In this document: in pieces, positions 46,415 to 55,361 of the stretch
Layout: each line of letters begins with the position of its first letter
How positions within the stretch are numbered: the first letter of the stretch is position 1
Assembly (NCBI GenBank): GCA_032355985.1
Contig: JAUKVZ010000005.1
Span: 1-64,000, forward strand
DNA from: Sarcodiotheca gaudichaudii
Taxonomy: Eukaryota; Rhodophyta; Florideophyceae; Gigartinales; Solieriaceae
Length of the DNA stretch: 64,000 nucleotides
Reading direction: 5' to 3'
Position numbers and translations under genes: made by a program
The notes under the pieces: model-generated
Databases searched by the model: none
What the model was told of the DNA's origin: nothing
Seen by the model: only the letters and a program-made list of their open reading frames with translations

Positions 46415-46864
46415 TTAGAAGGGAATGTCATCCTCATCGATGGGTTGATATCCGGCGTCTGCCGGAGGGGCGGAGCTTCCGCCCGATTGAGATGAGGCCC
46501 CGACGCCGCTCGTCACGCCGCCTTCGCCTCGACTGTCGATGAACTGAAAGTTGTCAATGACGACCTTGAGCTTGGATCGATTGCCGCCGGATTCCTTGTC
46601 CTGCCATGTGTCCAGCTTGAGGCGCCCTTCGACGAAGACCGGCCTGCCCTTGGAGAGGTATCGGCCCATGGTCTCGGCGGTGCGTCCCCAGGCTTCGCAG
46701 TCAACGAAAGTCACCTCCTCGCGATTCTCGCCGTCACGCGTGCGAAACTTGCGATTGACGGCAAGGCCGAAGTTGGCGACGGCCATGTCATTTTGCAGAT
46801 GGCGCACCTCGACGTCGCGCGTGAGATTGCCCATCAGAAGCACTTTGTTGAAACTGCCGGCCAT
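46415..46864 (-). CDS. ssb: Single-stranded DNA-binding protein
   Basis: 149 residues. N-terminal OB fold with FNKVLLMGNLTRDVEVRH, EEVTFVDCEAWGRTAE and GRPVFVEGRLKLDTWQD; Gly/Ser-rich linker; acidic tip PIDEDDIPF for partner binding. Between rpsF and rplI, where rpsR normally also sits; the 52 bp to rplI leave no room for it. Confidence 0.96.
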   Translation of the reverse strand: MAGSFNKVLLMGNLTRDVEVRHLQNDMAVANFGLAVNRKFRTRDGENREEVTFVDCEAWGRTAETMGRYLSKGRPVFVEGRLKLDTWQDKESGGNRSKLKVVIDNFQFIDSRGEGGVTSGVGASSQSGGSSAPPADAGYQPIDEDDIPF

Positions 46865-46935
46865 AGTCGGACTCCGCTGAGGGACTCAAAACGTGTCAGG
46901 AACAGCACATCCTAGACGGTTTGAATGACTCGTGT

Positions 46936-47334
46936 TCAGGCGTCGGCGCTGGCCGCGGCGGGCTCTTCCTTCCGCAGGGCGGCCTCGTCGGCGAGCTCCT
47001 TCTGAGCGTCCTGAGCCTGAATCTCCTCCATCGTGAGATGATCGGCGCGGATGCACATCACACGAAGGATGTCCTCCGAGAGATTGCAGTCGCGCTCGAT
47101 GTCCTTCATGCGAAGGGGATCGGCGCTGAAGTACGCCAGCAGATAGACGCCGCGCTTCTGCTTGCCGATCTCGTACGCCAGACGACGCTCTTCCCACTTC
47201 TTCAGCGAGATCAGCTCGGCGCCGGACTTGGAGAGAATCGCCTTCACGTGATCCGCAGCCGCGATGAGCTCGGATGCAGCGCCCTGAGCGAACAGGAACA
47301 TGCCTTCGTAGATCTGGGTCTTTGAGTTACTCAT
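46936..47334 (-). CDS. rpsF: Ribosomal protein bS6
   Basis: 132 residues. YEGMFLF, WEERRLAYEIGKQKRGVYLLAYF and the ferredoxin-like S6 fold are clear, with an Ala/Glu-rich tail. Follows pth by 6 bp and precedes ssb by 71 bp in the usual rpsF-ssb order. Confidence 0.95.
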   Translation of the reverse strand: MSNSKTQIYEGMFLFAQGAASELIAAADHVKAILSKSGAELISLKKWEERRLAYEIGKQKRGVYLLAYFSADPLRMKDIERDCNLSEDILRVMCIRADHLTMEEIQAQDAQKELADEAALRKEEPAAASADA

Positions 47335-47340
47335 AGGTCT

Positions 47341-48006
47341 TCAATCCTTCTCTGGGTCATCCCGCCCGTCGGGCGAGTCATTGTTCGGTGCACTGGACGC
47401 CGACGCGTCCTGCGGCTTCTCGGCCTTCGCCGGCTTTGGTGGCCGCACGTTGAATGTGTTCATCGCGCTGGTGACGCCTTCCGTCGCCCAGCATGCTGCG
47501 GCGTCCGCCGCCTTCTCGAGCGCAGGCTGAACGAGATCAATCTGCTCGGGTGAGAATCGTCCCAGCACGTAGTCGCGCTGGCGGGCCATGCCCGGAGCGT
47601 CAATCCCCACGCGAACGCGCGCGTAGTTGTCATCACCCAGCGCCCGCTGGATGTCATCGAGTCCGTTGTGGCCTCCGGCGGAGCCTCTGGCCCGCACTCG
47701 AATAGCGCCGGCCGGAATCGCCACATCATCTACGATGACGAGCAAATCCTCCGCCGGATCGAGCTTGTAGAAGCGAACCGCTTCTCCAACAGACAGGCCC
47801 GAGCGATTCATATAGGTGGTGGGCTTCATGAGCAGGCAGCGCTCTCCGCGAATGTCGGCGTCGAGCGTGAGCGCATGAAAGCGTCCACGCGCCACGCCGC
47901 CGGGAGCGTGCCGATCAGCCAGTCGATCGAGCGCCATGAACCCTGCGTTGTGGCGGGTTCGCTCGTATTCGACGCCGGGATTGCCCAGTCCCACGATCAC
48001 CTTCAC
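47341..48006 (-). CDS. pth: Peptidyl-tRNA hydrolase
   Basis: 221 residues from a GTG at 48006 whose first bases overlap the rplY stop (GTGA). VGLGNPGVEYERTRHNAGFMALD carries the catalytic His, then LMKPTTYMNRSG and GSAGGHNGLDDI. Releases peptides from stalled tRNAs. A Pro/Ala-rich C-terminal tail of ~30 residues is extra. The rplY-pth pairing is conserved in many bacteria. Confidence 0.95.
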   Translation of the reverse strand: MKVIVGLGNPGVEYERTRHNAGFMALDRLADRHAPGGVARGRFHALTLDADIRGERCLLMKPTTYMNRSGLSVGEAVRFYKLDPAEDLLVIVDDVAIPAGAIRVRARGSAGGHNGLDDIQRALGDDNYARVRVGIDAPGMARQRDYVLGRFSPEQIDLVQPALEKAADAAACWATEGVTSAMNTFNVRPPKPAKAEKPQDASASSAPNNDSPDGRDDPEKD

Positions 48007-48665
48007 TCGTCCTTGGCCTCGCCCTCGTCCTTCTTCTCGGTCAGCACTTCCGGCTCGGCGCCTTCAGCCTGGGCCTCGCCCTCTTCGGCGGTCTCTTCCT
48101 CTTCGACCTGCTTGATGCGGATCAGCGCAAGCACATCCTCCGGATCGGAGATGAGCTCGAAGCCATCCGGCAGATTGAGATCGCTTGCATGAGCGACATC
48201 GCCGACATCAAGATCGGAGACGTCGAGATCGATGAACTCGATCATCTCACCCACGCGGCACTTGACGCGCACTTCAGAGGTCGGATGCAGCAGCATGGCG
48301 CCGGCCGTCTTGAGTCCGGCGCTTTCACCCTTGAGGTGCACAGGCAGGCCGACTTCGACGAGTTCGTTGAGATCGACAAGGGCGAAGTCGACGTGAACGA
48401 TATCGGTGCCCATGTAGTCGAACTGCACGTCCTTGAGCAGCACGGTCTGGCCGTTGATGTCGCTGGACGCCGAAAGCTGGAAGACCTTCTCGCCTTCATT
48501 GAGATGGCGCTGGGTTTCCTTGGCTTCCATGGTGATCGGCACGGGCTTGTGGCCGTGGCCGTAGACGATGCCGGGCAGCTTGCCCGCGGCGCGAAGCCGC
48601 CTTGAGTGCCGGGAGCCGAGGCGCTCGCGCGGCTCGACGTTCAATGTGAATGTTTCGTGGCTCAT
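48003..48665 (-). CDS. rplY: Ribosomal protein bL25, long (CTC) form
   Basis: 220 residues: N-terminal 5S rRNA-binding domain (ERLGSRHSRRLRAAGKLPGIVYG) and the TL5/CTC C-terminal domain (GKLPG to EDVLALIRI), ending in an acidic run. Precedes pth with a 4-nt overlap. 65 bp after the prs stop. Confidence 0.94.
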   Translation of the reverse strand: MSHETFTLNVEPRERLGSRHSRRLRAAGKLPGIVYGHGHKPVPITMEAKETQRHLNEGEKVFQLSASSDINGQTVLLKDVQFDYMGTDIVHVDFALVDLNELVEVGLPVHLKGESAGLKTAGAMLLHPTSEVRVKCRVGEMIEFIDLDVSDLDVGDVAHASDLNLPDGFELISDPEDVLALIRIKQVEEEETAEEGEAQAEGAEPEVLTEKKDEGEAKDE

Positions 48666-48730
48666 GAGTCTCCATTACCTCCGATGCTTTTGCTTCGGTC
48701 CGTGTGTTCTCTTGCTCTGACCGTCAGCTT

Positions 48731-49714
48731 CTATCGCTTCGTCCCAACGCCTCTCTGGAAGAGCGCGCTGACGGACATGTTGTGATGAATCGCGTGGATG
48801 GCGTCGCCCAACAGCGGACCGACGCATAGCTCCACGAGTTTGTTTCGAATGGGATCAAACCGGGCGCCGCCCGGAATCGTGTTCGTGACGACCACACTGC
48901 TGATCGGGCTCTCGGCCAGGCGCTCCATGGCCAGCCCGGAGAGCACGGCGTGGGTGACGCCGACGATGACCTTGCTCGCCCCCTTGTCCATGACGAGGCG
49001 CGCCGCTTCACACACCGTGCCGGCGGTCGAGATCATGTCATCCATCATCAGGACGCTCTTGCCTTTGACGTCGCCGATGAGATTGGCCGTATTGACCTTC
49101 GTGCCGGAGACGCGCCGCTTGTCGACGATGGCCAGATCGCCATCCAGCGCCGAGGCGTACATCGTCGCGACCTTCACATTGCCGACATCCGGGCTGACAA
49201 GGACCAGGTCGCCGAGTTCGGATCTGATCGACTGGAAGTGATCCAGCAGCACCGGCGCCGCCGATAGGTGATCGACGGGAATATCGAAAAAGCCCTGAAT
49301 CTGAGCCGCGTGCAGATCCAGCGCGATCACGCGCGAGGCGCCGCCGGATGTGATCATGTTCGCGACAAGCTTTGCCGTGATGGGCGTGCGCCCTTCGTCC
49401 TTGCGATCCTGCCTCGCGTAGCCGAAATATGGCATCACGACATTGACGCGAGCCGCCGACGCTCGTCGCAGGCAGTCGACGAAGATCAGCAGCTCCATGA
49501 TGTTGTCATTGACCGGCGCGGAGGTCGAGAGCACAACGAAGCAGTCGCGCCCGCGCACATCCTCTTCCGCCTTGACGATAAGTTCCCCATCAGGAAACTC
49601 CTCCGTCTTGCCGAGGCCGACCGGCAGATCAAGGTGGCGGCAGATGCGCTCCGTCAGCTCTCTGCTGCGCCGACCGGCGAAGATCTTCAGCGTGTTCGCG
49701 TCGCTTCTGGCCAT
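48731..49714 (-). CDS. prs: Ribose-phosphate pyrophosphokinase
   Basis: 327 residues. PYFGYARQDRKDEGRTPI (ATP flap), VIALDLHAAQIQGFFDIP, the PRPP loop DDMISTAGTV and catalytic VVDKRRV-like IVDKRRVSGT are intact. Makes PRPP for nucleotides, His and Trp. Starts 3 bp after the glmU-like gene. Confidence 0.96.
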   Translation of the reverse strand: MARSDANTLKIFAGRRSRELTERICRHLDLPVGLGKTEEFPDGELIVKAEEDVRGRDCFVVLSTSAPVNDNIMELLIFVDCLRRASAARVNVVMPYFGYARQDRKDEGRTPITAKLVANMITSGGASRVIALDLHAAQIQGFFDIPVDHLSAAPVLLDHFQSIRSELGDLVLVSPDVGNVKVATMYASALDGDLAIVDKRRVSGTKVNTANLIGDVKGKSVLMMDDMISTAGTVCEAARLVMDKGASKVIVGVTHAVLSGLAMERLAESPISSVVVTNTIPGGARFDPIRNKLVELCVGPLLGDAIHAIHHNMSVSALFQRGVGTKR

Positions 49715-49717
49715 GGC

Positions 49718-50491
49718 TTACGAGCGTGCCTCCACAAGTGCGATTCGATCGCGAAGAATGCGATCCGCCGAAGCGAGCTGCTCGGGCGTGTTGATCGACA
49801 ATGCATCTTCGGCCGGCACGGCGTCAATCACTTCAACGCGCTTGCCGGCCTTCATCAGCATGTGGGGAAGATCCGTGATGTAGAACTCGCCGGTGACCTC
49901 GTTCTTCGGCGTGCGCGGGATCATCTCCAGGAGATCCTGCGCTTTGAAGCAGTAGTAGCTCGGGTTCACTTCACGCACGGCAAGCTGCTCGGGCGTGGCG
50001 TTCTTCTGTTCGACGATCGACTGGAAAGCGCCATCGGCGTCGCGAATGACGCGGCCATAGCCCGTGGGATCCTCAAGCGTCGCCGTGGCGAGCGTCATGC
50101 TCGCGCCGGTCTCGCGATGTCTGGCGAGCAGCGCATCGAGCGTTTCGGTGCGGATGAGCGGTCCATCGCCGCAGAGCACGAAGATGTCGCCCTCGGCGTC
50201 TGCCAGCATCGGCAAAGCGCACAGCACGGCGTGCGCGGTGCCAAGCTGCTCGTCCTGCACAGCGAACTCCATCTGCGCATCAATCGTGCCGGTGCGTTCG
50301 AAAATCTCTCGAATGACTTCCTGGCGATGGCCGACGACGGGAATGATGCGATTGCACCCGACCTCAGCGCACGCCCGCGCCACCCACAGCACCATCGGTG
50401 CGCCCGCGACTTCGTGAGCGACCTTGGGAAGATCGCTCTTCATGCGGGTGCCTTTGCCGGCGGCGAGGATTATGGCGCTCAGGCCTGTCAT
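49718..50491 (-). CDS. GlmU-like UDP-GlcNAc pyrophosphorylase domain alone
   Basis: ATG at 50491 with GGAG 8 nt upstream is chosen over two earlier in-frame codons. 257 residues. LSAIILAAGKGTRMKSDLPK, DEQLGTAHAV, LCGDGPLI and NEVTGEFYITD match the GlmU uridyltransferase half. Full GlmU (~450) also has a left-handed beta-helix acetyltransferase half, which is absent; the frame stops cleanly before prs. The acetyltransferase must be a separate gene or the enzyme uses another sugar nucleotide. First gene of the leftward run to rplI. Confidence 0.9.
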   Translation of the reverse strand: MTGLSAIILAAGKGTRMKSDLPKVAHEVAGAPMVLWVARACAEVGCNRIIPVVGHRQEVIREIFERTGTIDAQMEFAVQDEQLGTAHAVLCALPMLADAEGDIFVLCGDGPLIRTETLDALLARHRETGASMTLATATLEDPTGYGRVIRDADGAFQSIVEQKNATPEQLAVREVNPSYYCFKAQDLLEMIPRTPKNEVTGEFYITDLPHMLMKAGKRVEVIDAVPAEDALSINTPEQLASADRILRDRIALVEARS

Positions 50492-50540
50492 GAACATCAC
50501 TCCAAAACGGCGACTGCATGAAGCAGCGCGGAAACTCAAA

Positions 50541-50611
50541 CTGGCCCGCTAGGATTCGAACCTAGACTGGAGGTACCAAAAACCCCTGTGCTACCATTAC
50601 ACCACGGGCCA
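50541..50611 (-). tRNA. tRNA-Gln (TTG anticodon)
   Basis: 71 nt, no encoded CCA. Acceptor TGGCCCG/CGGGCCA with a weak U1-A72 pair and a G discriminator at 50541, D stem GTGT/GCAC, anticodon arm GGGGT-TTTTGGT-ACCTC with TTG at positions 34-36, T arm CTAGG-TTCGAAT-CCTAG. U1-A72 and G73 are normal glutamine identity features. It lies upstream of the glmU-like gene on the same strand. Confidence 0.95.
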
Positions 50612-50676
50612 AACGACACGAACCGGCCCGAACGCATGACGGCGCACGGGTCGTAAGTCTTTCAATCAGTCGATGT

Positions 50677-50832
50677 TCAACAGGTGAACCGGTCCAGCGC
50701 GAAGTGCTCGGGAACGCGGTTCGGATTCGTGCGATCAATCACCTTGGCCCGGATGGGCGGGAGATCGACGAATCGTCCGCGGCGCGATTCTTCAGAGCTG
50801 GACCAACCGACTGCCGCGACGGGTTGACCCAT
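50677..50832 (-). CDS. Possible small protein, 51 residues, unknown
   Basis: ATG at 50832 with AGAGG 7 nt upstream. The sequence (GRFVDLPPIRAKVIDRTNPNR and so on) is not low complexity and fills the gap between the SWIM-protein gene and tRNA-Gln. I recognise no family. Real translation is not shown; a longer frame from 50922 would overlap the SWIM gene. Confidence 0.4.
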   Translation of the reverse strand: MGQPVAAVGWSSSEESRRGRFVDLPPIRAKVIDRTNPNRVPEHFALDRFTC

Positions 50833-50908
50833 GTCCGCGCCTCTTGCGTCACGGACGGCTCCACTCAGATTTTCAAGGCCGCACAGTCTAGGGAAACCCC
50901 GTCCAGAA

Positions 50909-51820
50909 TCAATCAGACTCATCTTCCCGCGCCGCGGCGTCCTTCTGGACCGACTCGCTCATCGTGTCGTAGCAAGTGGCCAGCAGACCCACGAGCGGGA
51001 AGCGAGCCTCCTTGAAGGGGCTCAGGCCCAGCCGCCGCAGCAGCGCATGAGTGACCTCAGGTCGGCGGATCGAGGTGTCGAGATCGTCGAGCTGGTCACC
51101 GGACACCCAGAATCGCTCGATGCAGGCGTCCAGGGGCTGGCCGATGGTCGCGTCGTCCACTGCCGGGGGCCTCTGGGTATAGGCAGGGGCCGCTCCGGCC
51201 ACCGCCCCCGAGAGGGCTCGCCGCTGACGCAGCCGCTCCAGCACGTCCTCGGATGACATCCCTCGAAGCTCGAAGATGAGGAAGGGATCGGCCTCCAGCC
51301 GCTCGGCGGCCAGGCAGCAGGCACAGCAGACATGCTTGCACCAGACTCCGTCCCCGCAGGTCGAGCAGGTCGGAATCGCCGGATGCTCGTCGCTGGGAAA
51401 GAGGCGGAGCGAGAAGGGCGCGAAGAGATCCTCGATATTCACCGGCATCTCACGGGCGACGAGCCGGGCGGCCAGCGCCGGCTCATCCGCGATGGCGCCG
51501 ATGATGCGATCCCAGTCCTCGTGGTCGTACCGTGCGAGTTTCACACTGACGCGGTACGCGCGAGCCGCACGTCCCTGCACGAGTGCGAGCACGCCATCCT
51601 GACCGATCTCCAGCGTGCGGGTCTGGCCATTGGTCGCATACTCGACGCCGTCTGCCAGCGCTCCGATCTTGGCGGAGGTCTCGACAGCGCGCATCCATCG
51701 TCGACCCACCCAGGATTCGACCAGCGGACCTTCCTTGCCCTTGAGCTTGATGCCTCCGCGCACCTTGCGCGGCGTCTCGCTCAGTTTGGCCGGCCTTCGA
51801 TGAAATCCCGCTTCGGGCAT
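50909..51820 (-). CDS. SWIM zinc-finger protein paired with a SNF2 helicase
   Basis: 303 residues. The centre has C-x2-C, then WCKHVCCACC, the C-x-C-x(n)-C-x-H SWIM pattern (CSTCGDGVWCKH). The N-terminus is basic (KLSETPRKVRGGIKLKGK). SWIM domains bind DNA or proteins. Its gene follows the SNF2 helicase gene by 50 bp; this two-gene order is found in many bacteria, and the SWIM protein is presumed to help the helicase find its target. Confidence 0.87.
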   Translation of the reverse strand: MPEAGFHRRPAKLSETPRKVRGGIKLKGKEGPLVESWVGRRWMRAVETSAKIGALADGVEYATNGQTRTLEIGQDGVLALVQGRAARAYRVSVKLARYDHEDWDRIIGAIADEPALAARLVAREMPVNIEDLFAPFSLRLFPSDEHPAIPTCSTCGDGVWCKHVCCACCLAAERLEADPFLIFELRGMSSEDVLERLRQRRALSGAVAGAAPAYTQRPPAVDDATIGQPLDACIERFWVSGDQLDDLDTSIRRPEVTHALLRRLGLSPFKEARFPLVGLLATCYDTMSESVQKDAAAREDESD

Positions 51821-51870
51821 GGTCTCGATGTCTCTCCATCTCGCCGCTGATCGGCGTCACTGATCCTCGT

Positions 51871-54800
51871 TCAGACTTCCTGAGGCTCCACGGCGTCGGG
51901 CCGGAGCGTAAGCAGATCACGAAGCTGATTGGTCGAAAGCTCCGTCAACCAGCGCTCGCCGGATGTGATGATCCGCTCGGAAAGCTCGGTCTTCTGTTCG
52001 ATCATCTCATCAATGCGTTCTTCCAACGTGCCGGCGACGATGAACTTGTGCACATGCACCGTTCGCGTCTGGCCGATGCGATGGGCGCGATCCGTCGCCT
52101 GATTTTCCACGGCCGGATTCCACCATCGATCGAAGTGGAACACGTGGCTCGCGGCGGTGAGGTTCATACCCACGCCGCCGGCGCGAAGCGAAAGCAGGAA
52201 GACAGGCGCTGAGCCGTCTCGCGCCTGGAATCGATCAACCATCTGCTCACGCTTGAGTTTCGACACGCCGCCATGCAGGAAGAGCACATCACGATCGAGA
52301 TGCTGCGCAATCATCGGCGCCAGCAGCGCGCCCATCTGGCGGAACTGTGTGAACACAAGGGCCTGATCACCAGCTGAGACAAGCTCTTCGAGCATCTCCA
52401 GCAATCGCACGCACTTGCCTGAGCGTTCAGCATTCGCAGCCCCTCCGCCATCGCGATGATGATCGCGCAGAAGCTGCGACGGATGATTGCAGATCTGCTT
52501 GAGCCGGATAAGCGTGGCGAGCACCATGCCGCGGCGCTTCATGCCCTCGGAGTCATCCACCTCGCTGAGCATGCGTTTGACCGCTGCTTCGTACAGCGTG
52601 GCCTGCTCCTGCGTGAGCGGGCAGTATTCCTTCGTCTCAACCTTGTCCGGAAGATCAGCGGTGATGGTTGGATCGGTCTTGAGGCGGCGAAGCACGAATG
52701 GCCGCACGAGGGATCGCAATTGACCACCCCGATGCTTGTCGTGCCGGCGCTCGATCGGCACGCTGAATCGGCGTCGAAACTCGCCTGATGTGCCGAGGTA
52801 GCCGGGATTGCAGAACTCCATGATCGACCAGAGCTCGCTCAGACGATTCTCGACTGGTGTACCCGTCAAAGCGATGCGCTTGCTGGCTGTGAGCGAACGC
52901 AGGGACTGCGTCTGCTTGGCCGCGGGATTCTTGATGTTCTGCGCCTCATCGAGCACGACGCGCCGCCAGTTGACATTCTGAAGCGCTTCGACATCCCGAT
53001 GGGCCAGCGCATACGTCGTGATGACGATGTCAGAGCCGCTCGCTGCGTTCTGGAATGCTTCGCCGGTCAGACGATCGACGCCATGATGCACCATCGAGCG
53101 AAGCGACGGCGCAAACCGGCTGGCTTCGCGCTGCCAGTTGCCGACGACTGACATGGGCGCGACGATCAACGTCGGCGGCGCCGGGGGAGCGCCTTCCGGC
53201 ATCCCTTCCGCGCGTTCGTGCAGCAGAAGCGCCAGAAGCTGAATGGTCTTGCCAAGACCCATGTCGTCGGCGAGACAGGCGCCAAGATCGAACTGATCGA
53301 GGAACGCCAGCCATGAAAGACCCTTGACCTGGTACGGGCGAAGTGAACCCTGGAAATCCTTCGGCTGCTCGAGCATCGGCAAGGGTCGATCCGTCCCGTC
53401 GCCACCGAAGATGTTCTGCACCCACCCGGTGGCGCGCATGCCGAGAATCGGAAGCCCGGTTTTTTCGGGATCTGACGTATACGCCAGACGCAGCGCATCG
53501 AGCACGGAGACTGTGCCGCCCGGATTCTCGCGCAGGAACTCAACCGCGGCGCCGACATCCTCCGGTCGAATCTCCACCCATTTGCCTTCAACGCGAACGA
53601 GTGGCTGTTTGAGTGAGGCGAGCTTCTCGAACTCGGCGAGCGTGAGCGTGGTGTCGCCAACGGCAATGCGCCAGCGATAGTCCACGAGTGTCTCGAGACC
53701 GAATCGACCGACACCGGAGTCCCCGCTGCCCTGGCCCGATTCCTCGCTCGGCGGCTCATCCGGTGAGTCGATCTGCAGCCGTGCGCCGATGCGCGCCGAG
53801 GATGATCCCCACCAGTCCGGCGCATCGATTGCGAATCCCTGTTCGATCAGCAACGGACGAATCTCACGCAGGAACTCGTACGCCTCCTGAGTGGACAGGT
53901 CGAAGCCGGTGGGCTCTGAGTCCTCGATCGCCTTCTCGAGCCGTTTGTAAATACGCGCAGCTCGCGCCAGCTCGCCCAGCAGCAGATGCTTTGGGTCGCT
54001 GATATTTCGGCCGTCGACCGCGATGGTGTCCGCTGCGGCGAGCCAGATCTCATCCGCGGAGATCTGCACCCCTTCGCCTTCAACCGAGCGCAGCCCGAAG
54101 TTCATGCGCCAGGTGTGATCCACGCCGGACGCGGCAAGAAGGCCCTCATCTTCGACGGCGAGCGGCTCTTCGAGCGTCAGACACAGAGACCAGTCGACGC
54201 TCTCGCCGCGCTCATCGAGCCGGCCGATCCACTCCCGGACGCGCATCAGCATCTGGGGCTTGGATGGCTCGGGCGCCGGCGCTTCATCGGCGTTGCCGAG
54301 AAGAGCAGCAAGCCACGCGACATGCTGATCGGTCGCTGGATCTCGATCCTCGACAGCCTCGACCATGTCGTCGGCGATCAGCGCGGCGCGACAGGTCGCA
54401 TCGACGACACGCACCAGAAAACTCTCGAGCACATTCCAGGGATCGTGATCCAGATCATCCTTCACCGCGCGGGAGATCGGCGGCATGGCCAGAAGCAGCT
54501 CCGACACACGGGCCGCAGTCTGCTCGTCGCTGAACCAGGGTCGCCAGTCGGCGCGCAGGCGGCCGCCCGCCTCCTGCAACAGCATGGGCACGATGCGCTG
54601 CTCAGCGATCAGTGAACGCGCCAGCCGAGCGGCGGCGGCGAAGTATCGAACGCCCGGCCCGGCAGCCACCGGACCGGCCATCTCAACGACCGGCCGCATT
54701 TCTTCGAGCGCTTCAAGCGCGGATGTCGCGTCCCCGGGCTGAATCACCAGCGTCGGGATGCGCCAGACGCTGATGCTGACCGGATCGGTTTCCTGATCAT

Positions 54801-55083
54801 CTGCTGCGACGAGTCCGACGGCGTGGGCCATCTTCGGACTTGGCGCCGGATGGCGGCTGAAGCTGGGAAGCGAAAGTTCGATAACGCTTTCAGCGACCGG
54901 CGCGTCGATGCCGACGCCCTGCAGCACGACGCTGAGTTCGGCAGGTGCGATGGAATACGGGTGAGCCGGCGCACTGACTTCCGCGATCGGCGGCGCATCG
55001 CGATGCACTCTCGCAAGCGAGTCCGCCTCTTCGCCCCAGACGTGAAGGGCGCCGTTTGACCAATTGACGTGCAGCACTTGCAT
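51871..55083 (-). CDS. SNF2-family DNA helicase/translocase
   Basis: 1070 residues. The N-terminal ~450 residues have no known enzyme motif; a bacterial SNF2 helicase-associated region follows (FGLETLVDYRWRIAVGD, then TLAEFEKLASLKQPLVRV). The ATPase has Walker A DDMGLGKTIQ, motif II LDEAQNIKN (DEAQ in place of DEAH), motif III-VI HGGVSKLKREQ, FHFDRWWNPAVENQATDRAHRIGQ. It is a double-stranded DNA or nucleoprotein translocase; roles in repair, transcription or phage defence are known for relatives. Adjacent to tRNA-Lys. Confidence 0.94.
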   Translation of the reverse strand: MQVLHVNWSNGALHVWGEEADSLARVHRDAPPIAEVSAPAHPYSIAPAELSVVLQGVGIDAPVAESVIELSLPSFSRHPAPSPKMAHAVGLVAADDQETDPVSISVWRIPTLVIQPGDATSALEALEEMRPVVEMAGPVAAGPGVRYFAAAARLARSLIAEQRIVPMLLQEAGGRLRADWRPWFSDEQTAARVSELLLAMPPISRAVKDDLDHDPWNVLESFLVRVVDATCRAALIADDMVEAVEDRDPATDQHVAWLAALLGNADEAPAPEPSKPQMLMRVREWIGRLDERGESVDWSLCLTLEEPLAVEDEGLLAASGVDHTWRMNFGLRSVEGEGVQISADEIWLAAADTIAVDGRNISDPKHLLLGELARAARIYKRLEKAIEDSEPTGFDLSTQEAYEFLREIRPLLIEQGFAIDAPDWWGSSSARIGARLQIDSPDEPPSEESGQGSGDSGVGRFGLETLVDYRWRIAVGDTTLTLAEFEKLASLKQPLVRVEGKWVEIRPEDVGAAVEFLRENPGGTVSVLDALRLAYTSDPEKTGLPILGMRATGWVQNIFGGDGTDRPLPMLEQPKDFQGSLRPYQVKGLSWLAFLDQFDLGACLADDMGLGKTIQLLALLLHERAEGMPEGAPPAPPTLIVAPMSVVGNWQREASRFAPSLRSMVHHGVDRLTGEAFQNAASGSDIVITTYALAHRDVEALQNVNWRRVVLDEAQNIKNPAAKQTQSLRSLTASKRIALTGTPVENRLSELWSIMEFCNPGYLGTSGEFRRRFSVPIERRHDKHRGGQLRSLVRPFVLRRLKTDPTITADLPDKVETKEYCPLTQEQATLYEAAVKRMLSEVDDSEGMKRRGMVLATLIRLKQICNHPSQLLRDHHRDGGGAANAERSGKCVRLLEMLEELVSAGDQALVFTQFRQMGALLAPMIAQHLDRDVLFLHGGVSKLKREQMVDRFQARDGSAPVFLLSLRAGGVGMNLTAASHVFHFDRWWNPAVENQATDRAHRIGQTRTVHVHKFIVAGTLEERIDEMIEQKTELSERIITSGERWLTELSTNQLRDLLTLRPDAVEPQEV

Positions 55084-55135
55084 GTGCGCGATGGATCCTC
55101 CTGATCCCCTTCCCTCGGAAGCGACGAGACTCGAA

Positions 55136-55208
55136 TGAGGGCGGTGGGACTCGAACCCACGACCAGCGGCTTAAAAGGCCGATGCTCTACCGACTGAGCT
55201 ACACCCCC
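55136..55208 (-). tRNA. tRNA-Lys (TTT anticodon)
   Basis: 73 nt, no encoded CCA. Acceptor GGGGGTG/CGCCCTC (two G-U type pairs), D arm GCTC...GAGC, anticodon loop CTTTTAA with TTT at 34-36, T arm GTGGG-TTCGAGT-CCCAC, A discriminator. The outer anticodon-stem pair is a T27-C43 mismatch. It lies just upstream of the SNF2 gene on the same strand. Confidence 0.94.
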
Positions 55209-55361
55209 TAGGCGCAAAGGCTCGCTGAGCCCTCTGACTATGGCGCGAAGGGACAGTCTAGATGCTTTTTTTCGCAGTCGCTACGGGCGAAGCTCTCTCA
55301 GCCTGATGTCGCTGCCCGCCTGCGGGTGGCGAGGATCGAAGTTTCAGTCCACACTGAGGCC

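Noticed and set aside
49268-50521. 417-residue plus-strand frame opposite prs and the glmU-like gene
   Set aside because: Antisense of two enzymes with intact motifs; no recognisable domain.
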